Shown here: piece after piece, positions 52,525 through 61,924 of the stretch | Position numbering within the stretch: position 1 is the first letter of the stretch | Layout: each line of letters begins with the position of its first letter | From: Chryseobacterium lathyri | GTDB taxonomy: Bacteria > Bacteroidota > Bacteroidia > Flavobacteriales > Weeksellaceae | Reading direction: 5' to 3' | NCBI RefSeq assembly: GCF_030812195.1 | Contig: NZ_JAUSSF010000001.1 | Coordinates: 1,488,001 to 1,552,000, forward strand | Length of the DNA stretch: 64,000 nucleotides | Program-made: the position numbers and the translations under genes | The notes under the pieces: generated by a model | Told to the model about the DNA's origin: nothing | Database searches by the model: none | Seen by the model: only the letters and a program-made list of their open reading frames with translations

Positions 52525-54903
52525 TTACTCACGATTCTTAAGCATGATCCATCCGGACCAGTTCATCTGAATTTTTGATTTAGGATATTCGAAATTAAAT
52601 TTATACCAGTAAGTTGCTGTAGGAAGTTTTTTTCCTCCCACTGTTCCATCCCATACCGGTTTTTCTTTAGAGAACCTGAACATTTCCACACCATATCTGT
52701 CAAAAACAGATCCTGTGAAGTTTTTGAATCCTACCAGGGCTTTAAGGTCCAGAACATCATTTACTCCATCATCATTAGGCGTAATGATATTATTAATCTG
52801 CAGGGTATAGAAATCAAAAGTTCCTACACAATGGGTTCCCACCCTTCTCACCAATACGGTATAATTCGTATTGTCTAAAAGGCTTGTGAAAATATTAGAC
52901 TCCTGCCAAGTAATTCCGTTGTCAATAGAGTATTCTAAAGTACTTGGAGTATTGTTCATCATAGGATTCTCGGCAATAATCGTCACTGTTTTTTTAGCAC
53001 TTTCATAGTTCACTGCTGTCACATAAGGAGTAGCTGCTCCCCCTACTTTCGCGGTGAAAATCTTTTTACAGAATCCGTTATCCACCTCTACTGTATAAAT
53101 ACCCCAGCTGTCTGCGGTAATGGTTTGCGTTGTAGCTCCTGTACTCCATAAATATTTATAATTAGGTCCTGCCCCTGCATCTAAAGTAATACGGTCACCA
53201 AGACACATTTCCACATCTTTCAAAGGTGAAGTGATCTCTGGTGTAACCTCTACTTTTATGGTAGCAGGATTTAAAGAACGGCATCCTTTTGTTCCAACTG
53301 CATACACAGAGAATGTTGTAGTCTGATGCAAAGTCACGGTTTGTGTATTACCTGTACCCGGGAAATTAACCCACTGATATGTTACACCCCCTTCAGCCGT
53401 CAGAGTTACCGTTTCTCCCGGACATATTTTAATTCTGGAAGATTTTATACCTGCCTTAGGTGTAGTTTCCTTTTGCAAAGTCAATTCTATCATCTTGCTG
53501 CAGAAACCTCCGTTTGACACTACTACATAAAGAATCTGCCCGTCTGTACCGTTATAATTTAAAACATTCTGAATATAGTTATCATTCTGAGCTACAGCAT
53601 CAGCCTGATTTACATAGAATTTGAATACCGCTCCCGGTGTCGGGCTTATTGACGGCATAGCATTAGAGAGGTCAAAAGTGGTAATATCCGGTGTGGAACA
53701 CAGTAAGAGTGTGGCATCCTGCGCCTGCGGAGTGGTTCCTCCGTGAATTTCTATGGTTGCTTTACCCGGACAAGGATTTCCGGGAACACTTACTTCAATG
53801 GTGTATATTCCGGGCTGTACAGCCGTAATTGTATTTGTAGTGGCACCAGTTACCGGAGCTCCGTTCAGGTACCATTGGTATAATAAATTAGGATCGCTTA
53901 CTGATGCTGTAATCACCTGTGGTACATTGTCGCATACATTGATTTCGGAAGGCAATGTAGCACCGCTAGGATCCAGAAGCTCCACCCCTATATTAAATGA
54001 TCCTCCTTCCAGAAATACAGCAGAATCCCAACCATGGTCCTCATAGCTTCCCGGTGCATAATCGGCAACAACCATTTTAAAGTGGTACTCCTGTCCTGCG
54101 ATTACAGTTGCAGTTGCAGTAAGAGGGATTGTTCTTCCTTCAAAATTTGTTTCAATATTGGCTGTATTGTATCCTCCAAAATACATTTCATTAATTGCAG
54201 CACAGCCTCCACCGCCAGGAATTAATGGGTGGATATTGGTAATACTTACAGGACCGGCACCGCCCGGAAGCACTGCCATATTCTGATAGGGGCCTCCTGA
54301 TGTCGGTCGAAGCAAAATGGCAAAAGCATCTGCATACTGGCATGGGAATGAGCCGGAGTACTCCTCAGAAGCCAAAATATAATTAAATTTAATCTGTGAT
54401 GTTGTAGGGACAAAGTCAAATTCCAAAAGAACACCATCAGTCAGCGTTCCGGTAGATCCAATAGCCTGTGCAAGATCTGAATCTGTACCACCACCATTAT
54501 TATCACTTAGGTTTCCTTCAGGTCCATTTCCTGCCCGTCTGGCTTTTCCCGTAGAAAGTACAATTCCGTCTTTGAAAGGAAAATTGGTAGTTCCTTTATT
54601 GAAATATCCCCAAGACCTGTCAGCATCTGTCACAGCATGGTTAGGTGTAATTTTCACATTGGATACAGTGGGTGTTACACAAGTGTTTGTTCCTGAAGAG
54701 ATCAGGACATCTTTTACCAGCTGTGTAACGGAATAGCTGGATTCTGCATATCCGGGAGTATTCACATCTATAAAACTACCTGCTTTTTGAGTTACCGATC
54801 CGGTAGGCTTATCTTTAGGAGGTTTTCGGGGCCCGCCTGTTTGTGAAAATAAAAATGTCGAAACGACTAAGAAAAATAAAAGGAATAGTAGATTTCTTCG
54901 CAT
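52525..54903 (-). CDS. Choice-of-anchor L / T9SS type B secreted adhesin-like protein, paralogue 3
   Basis: A 792-residue surface protein. The signal peptide is followed by a choice-of-anchor L domain (about 55-300; TQLVKDVLIS, SWGYFNKGTTNFPFKDGIVLST). Then come Ig-like modules: an NQADAV module near 400-470, an ICPGETVTLTAEGG module near 490-550 and a CLGDRITLDAGAG module near 560-620. The C-terminus (about 700-792; ITPNDDGVNDVLDL, FDRYGVEMFRF, SGWIMLKNRE) is the T9SS type B gliding-motility-associated domain. Expected on the cell surface as an adhesin-like protein. Second and third paralogues follow directly upstream on the same strand, each with its own promoter and terminator. Confidence 0.9.
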   Translation of the reverse strand: MRRNLLFLLFFLVVSTFLFSQTGGPRKPPKDKPTGSVTQKAGSFIDVNTPGYAESSYSVTQLVKDVLISSGTNTCVTPTVSNVKITPNHAVTDADRSWGYFNKGTTNFPFKDGIVLSTGKARRAGNGPEGNLSDNNGGGTDSDLAQAIGSTGTLTDGVLLEFDFVPTTSQIKFNYILASEEYSGSFPCQYADAFAILLRPTSGGPYQNMAVLPGGAGPVSITNIHPLIPGGGGCAAINEMYFGGYNTANIETNFEGRTIPLTATATVIAGQEYHFKMVVADYAPGSYEDHGWDSAVFLEGGSFNIGVELLDPSGATLPSEINVCDNVPQVITASVSDPNLLYQWYLNGAPVTGATTNTITAVQPGIYTIEVSVPGNPCPGKATIEIHGGTTPQAQDATLLLCSTPDITTFDLSNAMPSISPTPGAVFKFYVNQADAVAQNDNYIQNVLNYNGTDGQILYVVVSNGGFCSKMIELTLQKETTPKAGIKSSRIKICPGETVTLTAEGGVTYQWVNFPGTGNTQTVTLHQTTTFSVYAVGTKGCRSLNPATIKVEVTPEITSPLKDVEMCLGDRITLDAGAGPNYKYLWSTGATTQTITADSWGIYTVEVDNGFCKKIFTAKVGGAATPYVTAVNYESAKKTVTIIAENPMMNNTPSTLEYSIDNGITWQESNIFTSLLDNTNYTVLVRRVGTHCVGTFDFYTLQINNIITPNDDGVNDVLDLKALVGFKNFTGSVFDRYGVEMFRFSKEKPVWDGTVGGKKLPTATYWYKFNFEYPKSKIQMNWSGWIMLKNRE

Positions 54904-54919
54904 AATACTTTTGTTTCAA

Positions 54920-54927
54920 CAAATTTA
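54920..54927 (-). promoter_or_regulatory. -7 element, T9SS type B paralogue 3
   Basis: TAAATTTG on the minus strand, exact TAnnTTTG. It is exactly 17 bases from the start codon, as in the other two paralogues. Confidence 0.65.
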
Positions 54928-54982
54928 ATTTATTTCTAAATATATCCTATATTTTTTATAAAATTTTTAATATAAAAAAAAC

Positions 54983-55006
54983 AAACCTCCCAAATATGGA
55001 AGGTTT
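54983..55006 (-). terminator. Terminator of paralogue 2
   Basis: AAACCTCC and GGAAGGTTT pair with one mismatch, and a T-run follows on the minus strand. Confidence 0.7.
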
Positions 55007-55011
55007 ATCTA

Positions 55012-58000
55012 TTAGTTTCTATTTTTTAGCAATATCCAGCCTGAGCGCTGCTCCAGTTTTTTACTGGCAGGATTTTCCCACTGTACTTTATACCAGTAAG
55101 TGCCTGTAGGCAGATTCATTCCTTTCAGAGAACCTGTCCAGACAGCATCGGTTTTGGTCGCCCGGAAAAGTTCAGCACCATACCGGTCAAAAACTGATGC
55201 CGCAAAATTATTATATCCTCTGATCCCTGAGAAATCTATTTTGTCATTTACTCCATCCATATTAGGAGTTATTGCATTACTGATTACAAATGTGAAGTAA
55301 TCCAATGAAGTACTACAATTTGCATCTTTTACCCTTACCATCACATGATAGTTTGTATTATTCAGGACATTATAAAATATATTGGATGACTGCCATACCA
55401 CACCTCCATCTATTGAATATTCCAGTTCGCCTCCGGTAGGATTGCTTGCTGTAAGGGTAAGCACATGATTATCATATACTATATTCGTAAACTGAGGAAG
55501 ATCCGGATTTAATAATTTTCCAGTGAAAGTTTTAGAACATACTCCATTACTGATGGTAACAGTATACGTTCCGGGAACATTGGTAGATATAGTCTGCGTA
55601 GTTGCGCCTGTACTCCATAAATAAGTATAGTTAGTACCGGCGCCTGCATCTAGAACCCCTGTATCTCCGGCGCACACATATACATCTTCTAATGTAGATA
55701 CAATAGCCGGCACCACTTCGATGGTTACTTTTGCAGGCAGTACAGAGCTACAGCCATTACCTCCCAATGCATACACTGAGTATTCTGTAGTAACTGTTGG
55801 CGAAACCACCTGAGTATTTCCGTTTCCAGGAAGGCCTACCCAGTTATAAGTAATTCCTCCGGTAGCCGTAAGGGTAACGGACTCTCCGACACATATCTTT
55901 GATTTGGATGCAGATATACCTGCTGTTGGCGGCCCAACTATTACAGTAACTGTTGCCGGAGTTGCAGAAACACATCCGTTAGCTGCTACTGCAAATACTT
56001 CATATACTGTAGTAACAGTTGGAGAAACCACCTGGGTATTTCCGTTTCCGGGAAGGCCTGTCCAGTTATAGGTTGTACCTCCTGAAGCAGTTAATGTTAC
56101 TGACTCTCCAACACATATTCTAGGTTGAGAGGAAACAACAGTAGCTGTTGGCAATGATGTATTTTGTGTAACGGTAACCGTTGCTGTATAAGTACAGGTT
56201 AAATTTCCCGGCTGGGATACATTGGTAACTGTAAGTGTATAAGTTCCTCCTGCATTGACTACAGGAGTAAGCGTACTAGCACCTGATACTATATTTCCGC
56301 CTCCCGCTGCTGTCCAAGCAATGGTAGATCCTGCCGGTACTACAGACGCCGAAGCATTTAATGTAGTCTGAGGTGTCGTGCAGGTTATTTCCTGCGGTGC
56401 TGCTATCGTAAGTGTTGTTTCGGCTGTTCTCAGTAATTGAAGGGAAACCACATAATGACATCCTCCGTTTTTCACCAATACATATATAGTCTGATTTCCC
56501 GGAGGCGAATAGGTTGTAGGCGCTGCAATAAAGTTAGCATTTCCTGCAAGAGCATCCGCCTGATTGATATAATAAGTAAAAGTAACACCTGCTCCTGCAG
56601 AAGTAATCTGGCTCTGAGCGGTTGTCAGGTCATAGGTAAGTCCAGGAGCATAACATTTATGCAATATAGCATCCTGTACTGTGATTGGCTGAGAAACTTC
56701 AATAGTAATTGTTGCTGGGTTTTGCGACACACATCCATTGGCTCCTACAGCAGTTACTGTATACGTAGTAGTAGTTGTAGGTGATACTGTCTGAGTATTA
56801 CCTGTCCCGGGAAGTCCCGTCCAATTATAGGTGGCACCTCCTGATGCTGTTAAAGTGACCGATTCACCACTACATATTTGTATTTTACTTGCTGTAAGTC
56901 CTGTAACAGGTGGAGCGCTGTCTCCTGTAACTGTAACATTGGCAACAGCAGTACAGGTAACAGGTCCCGGTTGATAAGTTTTTGATATTGTTAAAGTATA
57001 AGTTCCAGGAGCATTGATCACTGGAGTTAATGTATTTCCCCCTGAAACGATATTTCCTCCAGTTGTAGTCCAGTTAAAAGTAGATCCTGCAGGATAAACA
57101 GAAGCTGATGCGTCCAAAGTGGTCTGCGAGCTGACACAGGTTAATACCGCTGGCGGCAAAATTGATGCAGTCATCTGAGGCGCTTTTACCAGCTGCAATT
57201 CAGCTACTTTGAAACAAAAGCCATTTTTAACACGAACATATACTGTTTGTCCTCCCGGACTTGAGTATGTTGTAGGACCGGGAATGGTATTTGCATTTCC
57301 GGCAAGTGCATCTGCCTGGTTTAAGTAATATGTAAATGCTGCTCCAGGCGTTGTACTTATAGAAGCCTCTGCAGAAGGTAAATTAAAGATTGCATTTCCC
57401 GTAGTGTAACAGGCTGTTAGAGTAGCATTCTGTACTGTGGGGGAAGTCCCTCCTACTACGGTAATGGTTCCTGTTCCCGGGCAAGTGTTTCCCTGAATAA
57501 ATACCTGAACACTGTATACTCCCGGTTGCGTGGCAGTATAACTAGGTCCGGTTTGTCCAGGAATAGGAATATTATTTAAAAACCACTGATAAGTAACGTT
57601 AGGAACCTGAACAGAGGCGGTAAATGTCTGAGGTGCATTATCGCACATATAGATCGTATCAGGAAGCTGCACTCCGGCAGGATCCAGAATTTTCACACCA
57701 ATATCAAATGATCCCGCTTCCAGAAATACTGCTGAGTCATAATTTCTGTCACTAAAGTCTGCCAAAACCATTTTGAAGTGATAGGTCTGGCCTGGAATTA
57801 CAGTAGCTTTTGCGGTCAAAGGGATGGTACGTCCGTCAAAATTAGTTTCAACAATTGGGTTATTTATCCCTGCAAAATAAGAGGCATTAATAGCTGCACA
57901 GCCATTGGGAATTGTCGGGTGGATATTAGTTACACTCACAGGACCTGCGCCACCGGGAAGTACTGCCAGATTGGTGTAAGTAGGATCAGTAGCTTTCTTT

Positions 58001-58605
58001 AATAATAAAGCAAATCCGTCTGATTTGGTACATGCAAATTGGAACCCGGGAGCATATTCTTTGGATGCAAACAGGTATCTGAATGTAATCTCTGTAGAAG
58101 CCGGTACAAAATCAAATTCTATATAGGTAGCATCTCTCAGTTCCCCATTATTAATTGCCAAAGCTGTAGCCAGATCTGTATCTCCAAAAGTATTCAGACC
58201 GTCATTTAAAACTCCCTGATAGGTATTGCCTGCTTTTGCAGCGTAACCGGTTGAAAGAACAATTCCTTTTGCAAAAGGAAAAGCTGTGGTTCCCTTATTA
58301 AAAAATCCCCAGCTTCGGCCAGGATCATTTATTGATAAATTGGGAGAAACCGTGACATTGCTTACATTAGATGTAGAACAGGCCCCTCCAGAAATCAATA
58401 CATCTTTTACAAGCTGTGTAATGCTGTACCCGGACTCTGGATAATTGGGTGTATTTACATCTATAAAAACACCTGCTTTCATAGAGGTGGCATTAGCCTT
58501 TTTTGCAGGTATCGCTGCTCTGTCTGTGTTTTGAGCAAAAACAAAACTGCCGATGAATGCAAAAAATAACGCCAAAAATAAATTTCCAATCCTCCTATTT
58601 AACAT
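55012..58605 (-). CDS. Choice-of-anchor L / T9SS type B secreted adhesin-like protein, paralogue 2 (enlarged)
   Basis: A 1197-residue member of the same family, longest of the three. The choice-of-anchor L domain (about 50-300) and the type B C-terminus (about 1105-1197; ITPNMDGVNDKIDF, SGWILLKNRN) match the others. The middle is enlarged by a duplicated three-module block: NQADALAGNAN module, TTLDASASV module and ICSGESVTLTASGG module, followed by a second NQADALAGNAN, TTLNASASV and ICVGESVTLTASGG set, plus a further ICVGESVTLTATGG module. Tandem near-identical DNA segments make it prone to recombinational length change. Cell-surface location is inferred from the sorting domain. Confidence 0.9.
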   Translation of the reverse strand: MLNRRIGNLFLALFFAFIGSFVFAQNTDRAAIPAKKANATSMKAGVFIDVNTPNYPESGYSITQLVKDVLISGGACSTSNVSNVTVSPNLSINDPGRSWGFFNKGTTAFPFAKGIVLSTGYAAKAGNTYQGVLNDGLNTFGDTDLATALAINNGELRDATYIEFDFVPASTEITFRYLFASKEYAPGFQFACTKSDGFALLLKKATDPTYTNLAVLPGGAGPVSVTNIHPTIPNGCAAINASYFAGINNPIVETNFDGRTIPLTAKATVIPGQTYHFKMVLADFSDRNYDSAVFLEAGSFDIGVKILDPAGVQLPDTIYMCDNAPQTFTASVQVPNVTYQWFLNNIPIPGQTGPSYTATQPGVYSVQVFIQGNTCPGTGTITVVGGTSPTVQNATLTACYTTGNAIFNLPSAEASISTTPGAAFTYYLNQADALAGNANTIPGPTTYSSPGGQTVYVRVKNGFCFKVAELQLVKAPQMTASILPPAVLTCVSSQTTLDASASVYPAGSTFNWTTTGGNIVSGGNTLTPVINAPGTYTLTISKTYQPGPVTCTAVANVTVTGDSAPPVTGLTASKIQICSGESVTLTASGGATYNWTGLPGTGNTQTVSPTTTTTYTVTAVGANGCVSQNPATITIEVSQPITVQDAILHKCYAPGLTYDLTTAQSQITSAGAGVTFTYYINQADALAGNANFIAAPTTYSPPGNQTIYVLVKNGGCHYVVSLQLLRTAETTLTIAAPQEITCTTPQTTLNASASVVPAGSTIAWTAAGGGNIVSGASTLTPVVNAGGTYTLTVTNVSQPGNLTCTYTATVTVTQNTSLPTATVVSSQPRICVGESVTLTASGGTTYNWTGLPGNGNTQVVSPTVTTVYEVFAVAANGCVSATPATVTVIVGPPTAGISASKSKICVGESVTLTATGGITYNWVGLPGNGNTQVVSPTVTTEYSVYALGGNGCSSVLPAKVTIEVVPAIVSTLEDVYVCAGDTGVLDAGAGTNYTYLWSTGATTQTISTNVPGTYTVTISNGVCSKTFTGKLLNPDLPQFTNIVYDNHVLTLTASNPTGGELEYSIDGGVVWQSSNIFYNVLNNTNYHVMVRVKDANCSTSLDYFTFVISNAITPNMDGVNDKIDFSGIRGYNNFAASVFDRYGAELFRATKTDAVWTGSLKGMNLPTGTYWYKVQWENPASKKLEQRSGWILLKNRN

Positions 58606-58608
58606 TTT

Positions 58609-58633
58609 ATAGTATTTTAAACAAAAATACTAT
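58609..58633. promoter_or_regulatory. Perfect 10-base inverted repeat over the promoter of paralogue 2
   Basis: ATAGTATTTT (58609-58618) and AAAATACTAT (58624-58633) surround AAACA and overlap the -7 element 58622-58629. Neither of the sister promoters has it. Confidence 0.5.
58622..58629 (-). promoter_or_regulatory. -7 element, T9SS type B paralogue 2
   Basis: TATTTTTG on the minus strand, exact TAnnTTTG, 17 bases from the start codon. Confidence 0.6.
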
Positions 58634-58729
58634 TTTTTTTGATTGAAACTTAATTTAACACAATTTACATTATCACTAATACAAGTTTATTTATTCTGCA
58701 ATATAAATTTGCTTTGTTTGAAAATAATA

Positions 58730-58759
58730 AGAAAGGCTGACAAAAATGCCAGCCTTTCT
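58730..58759 (-). terminator. Terminator of paralogue 1
   Basis: AGAAAGGCTG and CAGCCTTTCT form a perfect 10-base stem 18 bases after the stop of the gene at 58777. Confidence 0.8.
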
Positions 58760-58776
58760 ATAAATTATATAAAAGA

Positions 58777-61137
58777 TTATTCTAAGTTTTTAAGAAGAAT
58801 CCATCCTGTTTTCACTGCAGTTTGTTTACTGGCTGGATCCTGATAGGTCACCTGATACCAATAAGATGCGGTAGGCAGACGTTTTCCCTGGAAATAGCCA
58901 TCCCAATATGGTCTGGTTTTTCCGGCTTTGAACACCTCTCTTCCGTAACGGTCAAAAACGAAACCTTGAAAGTCTTTGTAGCTGCTTACCCCGCTAAAAT
59001 CAATGATATCGTTCACGTTGTCTCCGTTTGGCGTAATGACATTTTTTATGACAAATGTAAAGTATTCCAGGAATCCTACACAGCTGGTATTCTTTACTTT
59101 GACACGGATAGATATTACTTTATTTTTAGGAACATTGGTAAACACATTGGACGCCTGCCAAGTAGAGCCGTTATCCACAGAATATTCCAATACCCCGTTA
59201 CTCGGATTACTTGCTGTAAGAACCATTGTTCCGTTGTCGCTATATTCAACTTTTATTATTTCGGGAACTACAGCACGTATCACCTGGGTCTTAAATTCTT
59301 TGGAACAAACTCCGTTACTGATTATTACGGTATATTCGCCCGGAGTTGATACAGTAATACCCTGAGTGGTTTCCCCTGTATTCCATTCATAGGTATAACC
59401 CGGGCCGGATCCGGCATCCAAAAGGATCATATCTCCTTCGCAGATTTGCCCTCCTTTCAGAGTAGAAACGATAGCCGGAACTACATCAATGGTAATGGAT
59501 GCGGGTTGTAAAGATTTACATCCCTGTGCACCAATAGCATATACAGTATATGTTGTAGTCTGGGTCGGGCTTACCGTTCTTACTCCTCCGGTGGAAGAAG
59601 TATCTCCCCATTCGTAGGTTACACCGCCTGCAGCTGTTAATATCAGCGATTCTCCTTCGCAGATCCTCATTCTCGGAGCAGTAATCTGGGCAATAGGTGT
59701 TTCTTCTCTTCTTAACGTCAGGGTCACAATTTTGCTACAAAATGCACCATTGGAAACGACTACATATATAATCTGTCCATCGGTACCATTGTAGTTTGTG
59801 AGATTGGTAATAAAATTATTATTTTGAGCCTGCGCATCTGCCTGGCTGGCATAAAAACGAAATACGGCCCCCTGTGTTGTACTTATCTGTGGTTTTGCAT
59901 CTTCTAAATTAAAAGTGCTCAGAGTAGGAGTAGCGCAGAGTTTCAGTGTTGCATTTTGAGCCGTTGGCGACGTTCCGCCTATAATCGTAATGCTAGCTTT
60001 CTGACATTCCGTTCCATTCACAAAAGTTTTTACTTCATATACTCCCGGTGAAGTAGCTATATATACAGCACTGGTTGCATTAGGAATTACTACACCGTTT
60101 TTGTACCATTTGTAGGTCATTCCCGGTACAGTTGTCACCTGTGCTTTTAAAGTTTGCGGTGTATTATCACACATATTCAGGGTTTCACCCAACGGGTTTC
60201 CGTTACCATCCACGATAGTCATCCCGATATCAAACGATCCTCCCTGAAGAAATACGGCAGAATCATAACTATTATCAACGGCATCTGCCATAACCATCTT
60301 AAAATGATAGGCTTGTCCGGGAACAACCGTAGCAACTGCTGTAAGAGGAATAGTTCTTCCTATGAAATTCGTTTCAATATTCGAGGTATTCAATCCGCCA
60401 AAGTACTGCTCATTAATGGTTTCTCCATCACATCCTACTCCAAGCGGCACAATATTAAGCACGCTTACCGGTCCTGCTCCGTTGGGCAAAACTGCTAAAT
60501 TTTCATAGGTAGGATCACCCACTTTTTTAAGAAGGAGCGCAAAACCATCTGCAAAGTCACCGCAGGGAAACCCGCTTGTATATTCTTCTGAAGCAAACAG
60601 GTAATTAAATTTTACCTGGTTGCTGTTCGGAACGAAATCAAATTCCAAGGATACAACATCTTTAAGGTCATCCGGCGGATTAATAGCTGCTACCAGATCC
60701 GGATCATTCATACCGGCTCCCGGAACAATATCGCTTAATGTGGATCCTTCCAGCCCATTTCCTGCTCTTCTTGCTTTACCGGAAACAAGCACAACTCCGT
60801 CAGTAAAAGGAAAATTAGTAGTTCCTTTATGAAAATATCCCCACGCCCTTTCTGTATCTGTTGGCAGCTGATTTGGAGATATGGTTACATTGCTCACATT
60901 GGGAGCCGCACAAACAGATCCTCCGGAAATCAGTACATTTTTCACTAACTGATCTATGGTAAACGCGGAAGGTGCATAAGTGGGCACATTTACATCTATA
61001 AACGCACCTGCTTTTTTACTCTGCATGCTAAACTTTTCAGGCTGCGGCTTTCTGTTCGTTTTTTGCGAAAATGCAGAAACAGAAGCCAATAGAAACATCG
61101 TAACTAAAAAGTAATTATTCAGTCTATAATTGAACAT
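58777..61137 (-). CDS. Choice-of-anchor L / T9SS type B secreted adhesin-like protein, paralogue 1
   Basis: A 786-residue protein with the same build as paralogue 3: signal peptide, choice-of-anchor L domain (about 50-305; VNVPTYAPSAFTIDQLVKNV, AWGYFHKGTTNFPFTDG), one NQADA-type module, one ICEGESLILTAAGG module, one CEGDMILLDAGSG module and a type B C-terminus (ITPNGDNVNDIIDF, FDRYGREVFKAG, TGWILLKNLE). It is nearest in length to paralogue 3. The three are likely to have arisen by tandem duplication. It has its own promoter at 61154-61161. Confidence 0.9.
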   Translation of the reverse strand: MFNYRLNNYFLVTMFLLASVSAFSQKTNRKPQPEKFSMQSKKAGAFIDVNVPTYAPSAFTIDQLVKNVLISGGSVCAAPNVSNVTISPNQLPTDTERAWGYFHKGTTNFPFTDGVVLVSGKARRAGNGLEGSTLSDIVPGAGMNDPDLVAAINPPDDLKDVVSLEFDFVPNSNQVKFNYLFASEEYTSGFPCGDFADGFALLLKKVGDPTYENLAVLPNGAGPVSVLNIVPLGVGCDGETINEQYFGGLNTSNIETNFIGRTIPLTAVATVVPGQAYHFKMVMADAVDNSYDSAVFLQGGSFDIGMTIVDGNGNPLGETLNMCDNTPQTLKAQVTTVPGMTYKWYKNGVVIPNATSAVYIATSPGVYEVKTFVNGTECQKASITIIGGTSPTAQNATLKLCATPTLSTFNLEDAKPQISTTQGAVFRFYASQADAQAQNNNFITNLTNYNGTDGQIIYVVVSNGAFCSKIVTLTLRREETPIAQITAPRMRICEGESLILTAAGGVTYEWGDTSSTGGVRTVSPTQTTTYTVYAIGAQGCKSLQPASITIDVVPAIVSTLKGGQICEGDMILLDAGSGPGYTYEWNTGETTQGITVSTPGEYTVIISNGVCSKEFKTQVIRAVVPEIIKVEYSDNGTMVLTASNPSNGVLEYSVDNGSTWQASNVFTNVPKNKVISIRVKVKNTSCVGFLEYFTFVIKNVITPNGDNVNDIIDFSGVSSYKDFQGFVFDRYGREVFKAGKTRPYWDGYFQGKRLPTASYWYQVTYQDPASKQTAVKTGWILLKNLE

Positions 61138-61153
61138 TTTATTATTGTTTGTT

Positions 61154-61161
61154 CAAATGTA
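61154..61161 (-). promoter_or_regulatory. -7 element, T9SS type B paralogue 1
   Basis: TACATTTG on the minus strand, exact TAnnTTTG, 17 bases from the start codon. Confidence 0.65.
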
Positions 61162-61296
61162 GCAAAAATATCAATAAAAACCACCCTTCTTCAGTCAATT
61201 CAATAAATTTAACATCTATATTAACAATAAATTTATTTTATAATTATATATTCCACAAAATTAGTAGGATTTAATGTTAAACTTAAGAATGAGCGT

Positions 61297-61334
61297 AAAA
61301 AAGCAGATCAACCTTACGGATAGTCTGCTTTTTT
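61297..61334 (-). terminator. Terminator of the rnz operon
   Basis: AAAAAAGCAGA and TCTGCTTTTTT form a perfect 11-base stem 28 bases after the DUF1003-like gene stop. Confidence 0.8.
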
Positions 61335-61361
61335 CTTGATAATTATTCTCAAAGAAATTTA

Positions 61362-61913
61362 TCATTCCTTTTTCAACTGTTCTATCTCTGTCTGAAGCTG
61401 GCTGATAATATCTTTTAGCGCTTTGATCTCATTTTTATTGGAATTGACATTGCTTTTCAGAATGACATTTTTTGCTCTTTCATTATGGTCTTCATCATCT
61501 TCATCTTCGTTGATCTCTTCAATATCTTCCTGAATATCTTCAATATCTTCATTAATTTCCTCGATATCCTCGCTGATCTCTTCAATGTCTTCACTGATTT
61601 CTTCTATATCTTCCTGGATGTCTTCAATATCTTCGCTGATCTCTTCAATATCTTCCTGAATGTCTTCAATCTTTTCGTGGCTCTTATTGACAGACATCTG
61701 AATAAAAATAGCCAGATAAATTGCTTCCAGAGAAACTACCGTTGTAAGGATCAGAAGCATCTTATCAAACTCAACAATATTGAGCATCGGCAAAAGAAAT
61801 GAGGTGGTGAAGAATAAAGTATGAACAATGAGTGACGGGATAGAGCCCACCCACCACGTAATGCCATTCGCAATTTTTTCTAAAATCTCTGTTTTTTCTT
61901 TTTCTTTTTTCAT
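61362..61913 (-). CDS. DUF1003-like two-helix membrane protein with long heptad repeat
   Basis: A 183-residue protein. Residues about 15-75 hold two transmembrane helices of the DUF1003 type (GSIPSLIVHTLFFTTSFLLP, VVSLEAIYLAIFIQMSVNK). They are followed by about eight to nine 7-residue repeats of the form IEDIQED/IEEISED (about 80-140), an acidic coiled coil, then a basic tail. The DNA also has a 21-base period. Gene order is rnz-TIGR02757-this gene with 7 and 11 bases between, so they share a transcript. Function unknown. Confidence 0.75.
   Translation of the reverse strand: MKKEKEKTEILEKIANGITWWVGSIPSLIVHTLFFTTSFLLPMLNIVEFDKMLLILTTVVSLEAIYLAIFIQMSVNKSHEKIEDIQEDIEEISEDIEDIQEDIEEISEDIEEISEDIEEINEDIEDIQEDIEEINEDEDDEDHNERAKNVILKSNVNSNKNEIKALKDIISQLQTEIEQLKKE
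61510..61675. repeat. Tandem repeat with 21-base period inside the DUF1003-like gene
   Basis: Imperfect 21-base units (also 42-base double units) with core TCTTCAATATCTTCCTGAAT encode the heptad array. The unit count could change by replication slippage while keeping the reading frame. Confidence 0.75.
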
Positions 61914-61924
61914 CCTTTCCTTTA

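Noticed and set aside
61510..61675. Possible CRISPR array (regular spacing)
   Set aside because: Period is 21 bases with no unique spacers, it encodes heptads in a real gene, and no cas gene is present.
61485..61802. Plus-strand open frame opposite the DUF1003-like gene with repeated FNIF residues
   Set aside because: It is only the antisense reading of the 21-base coding repeat and has no start context or family.
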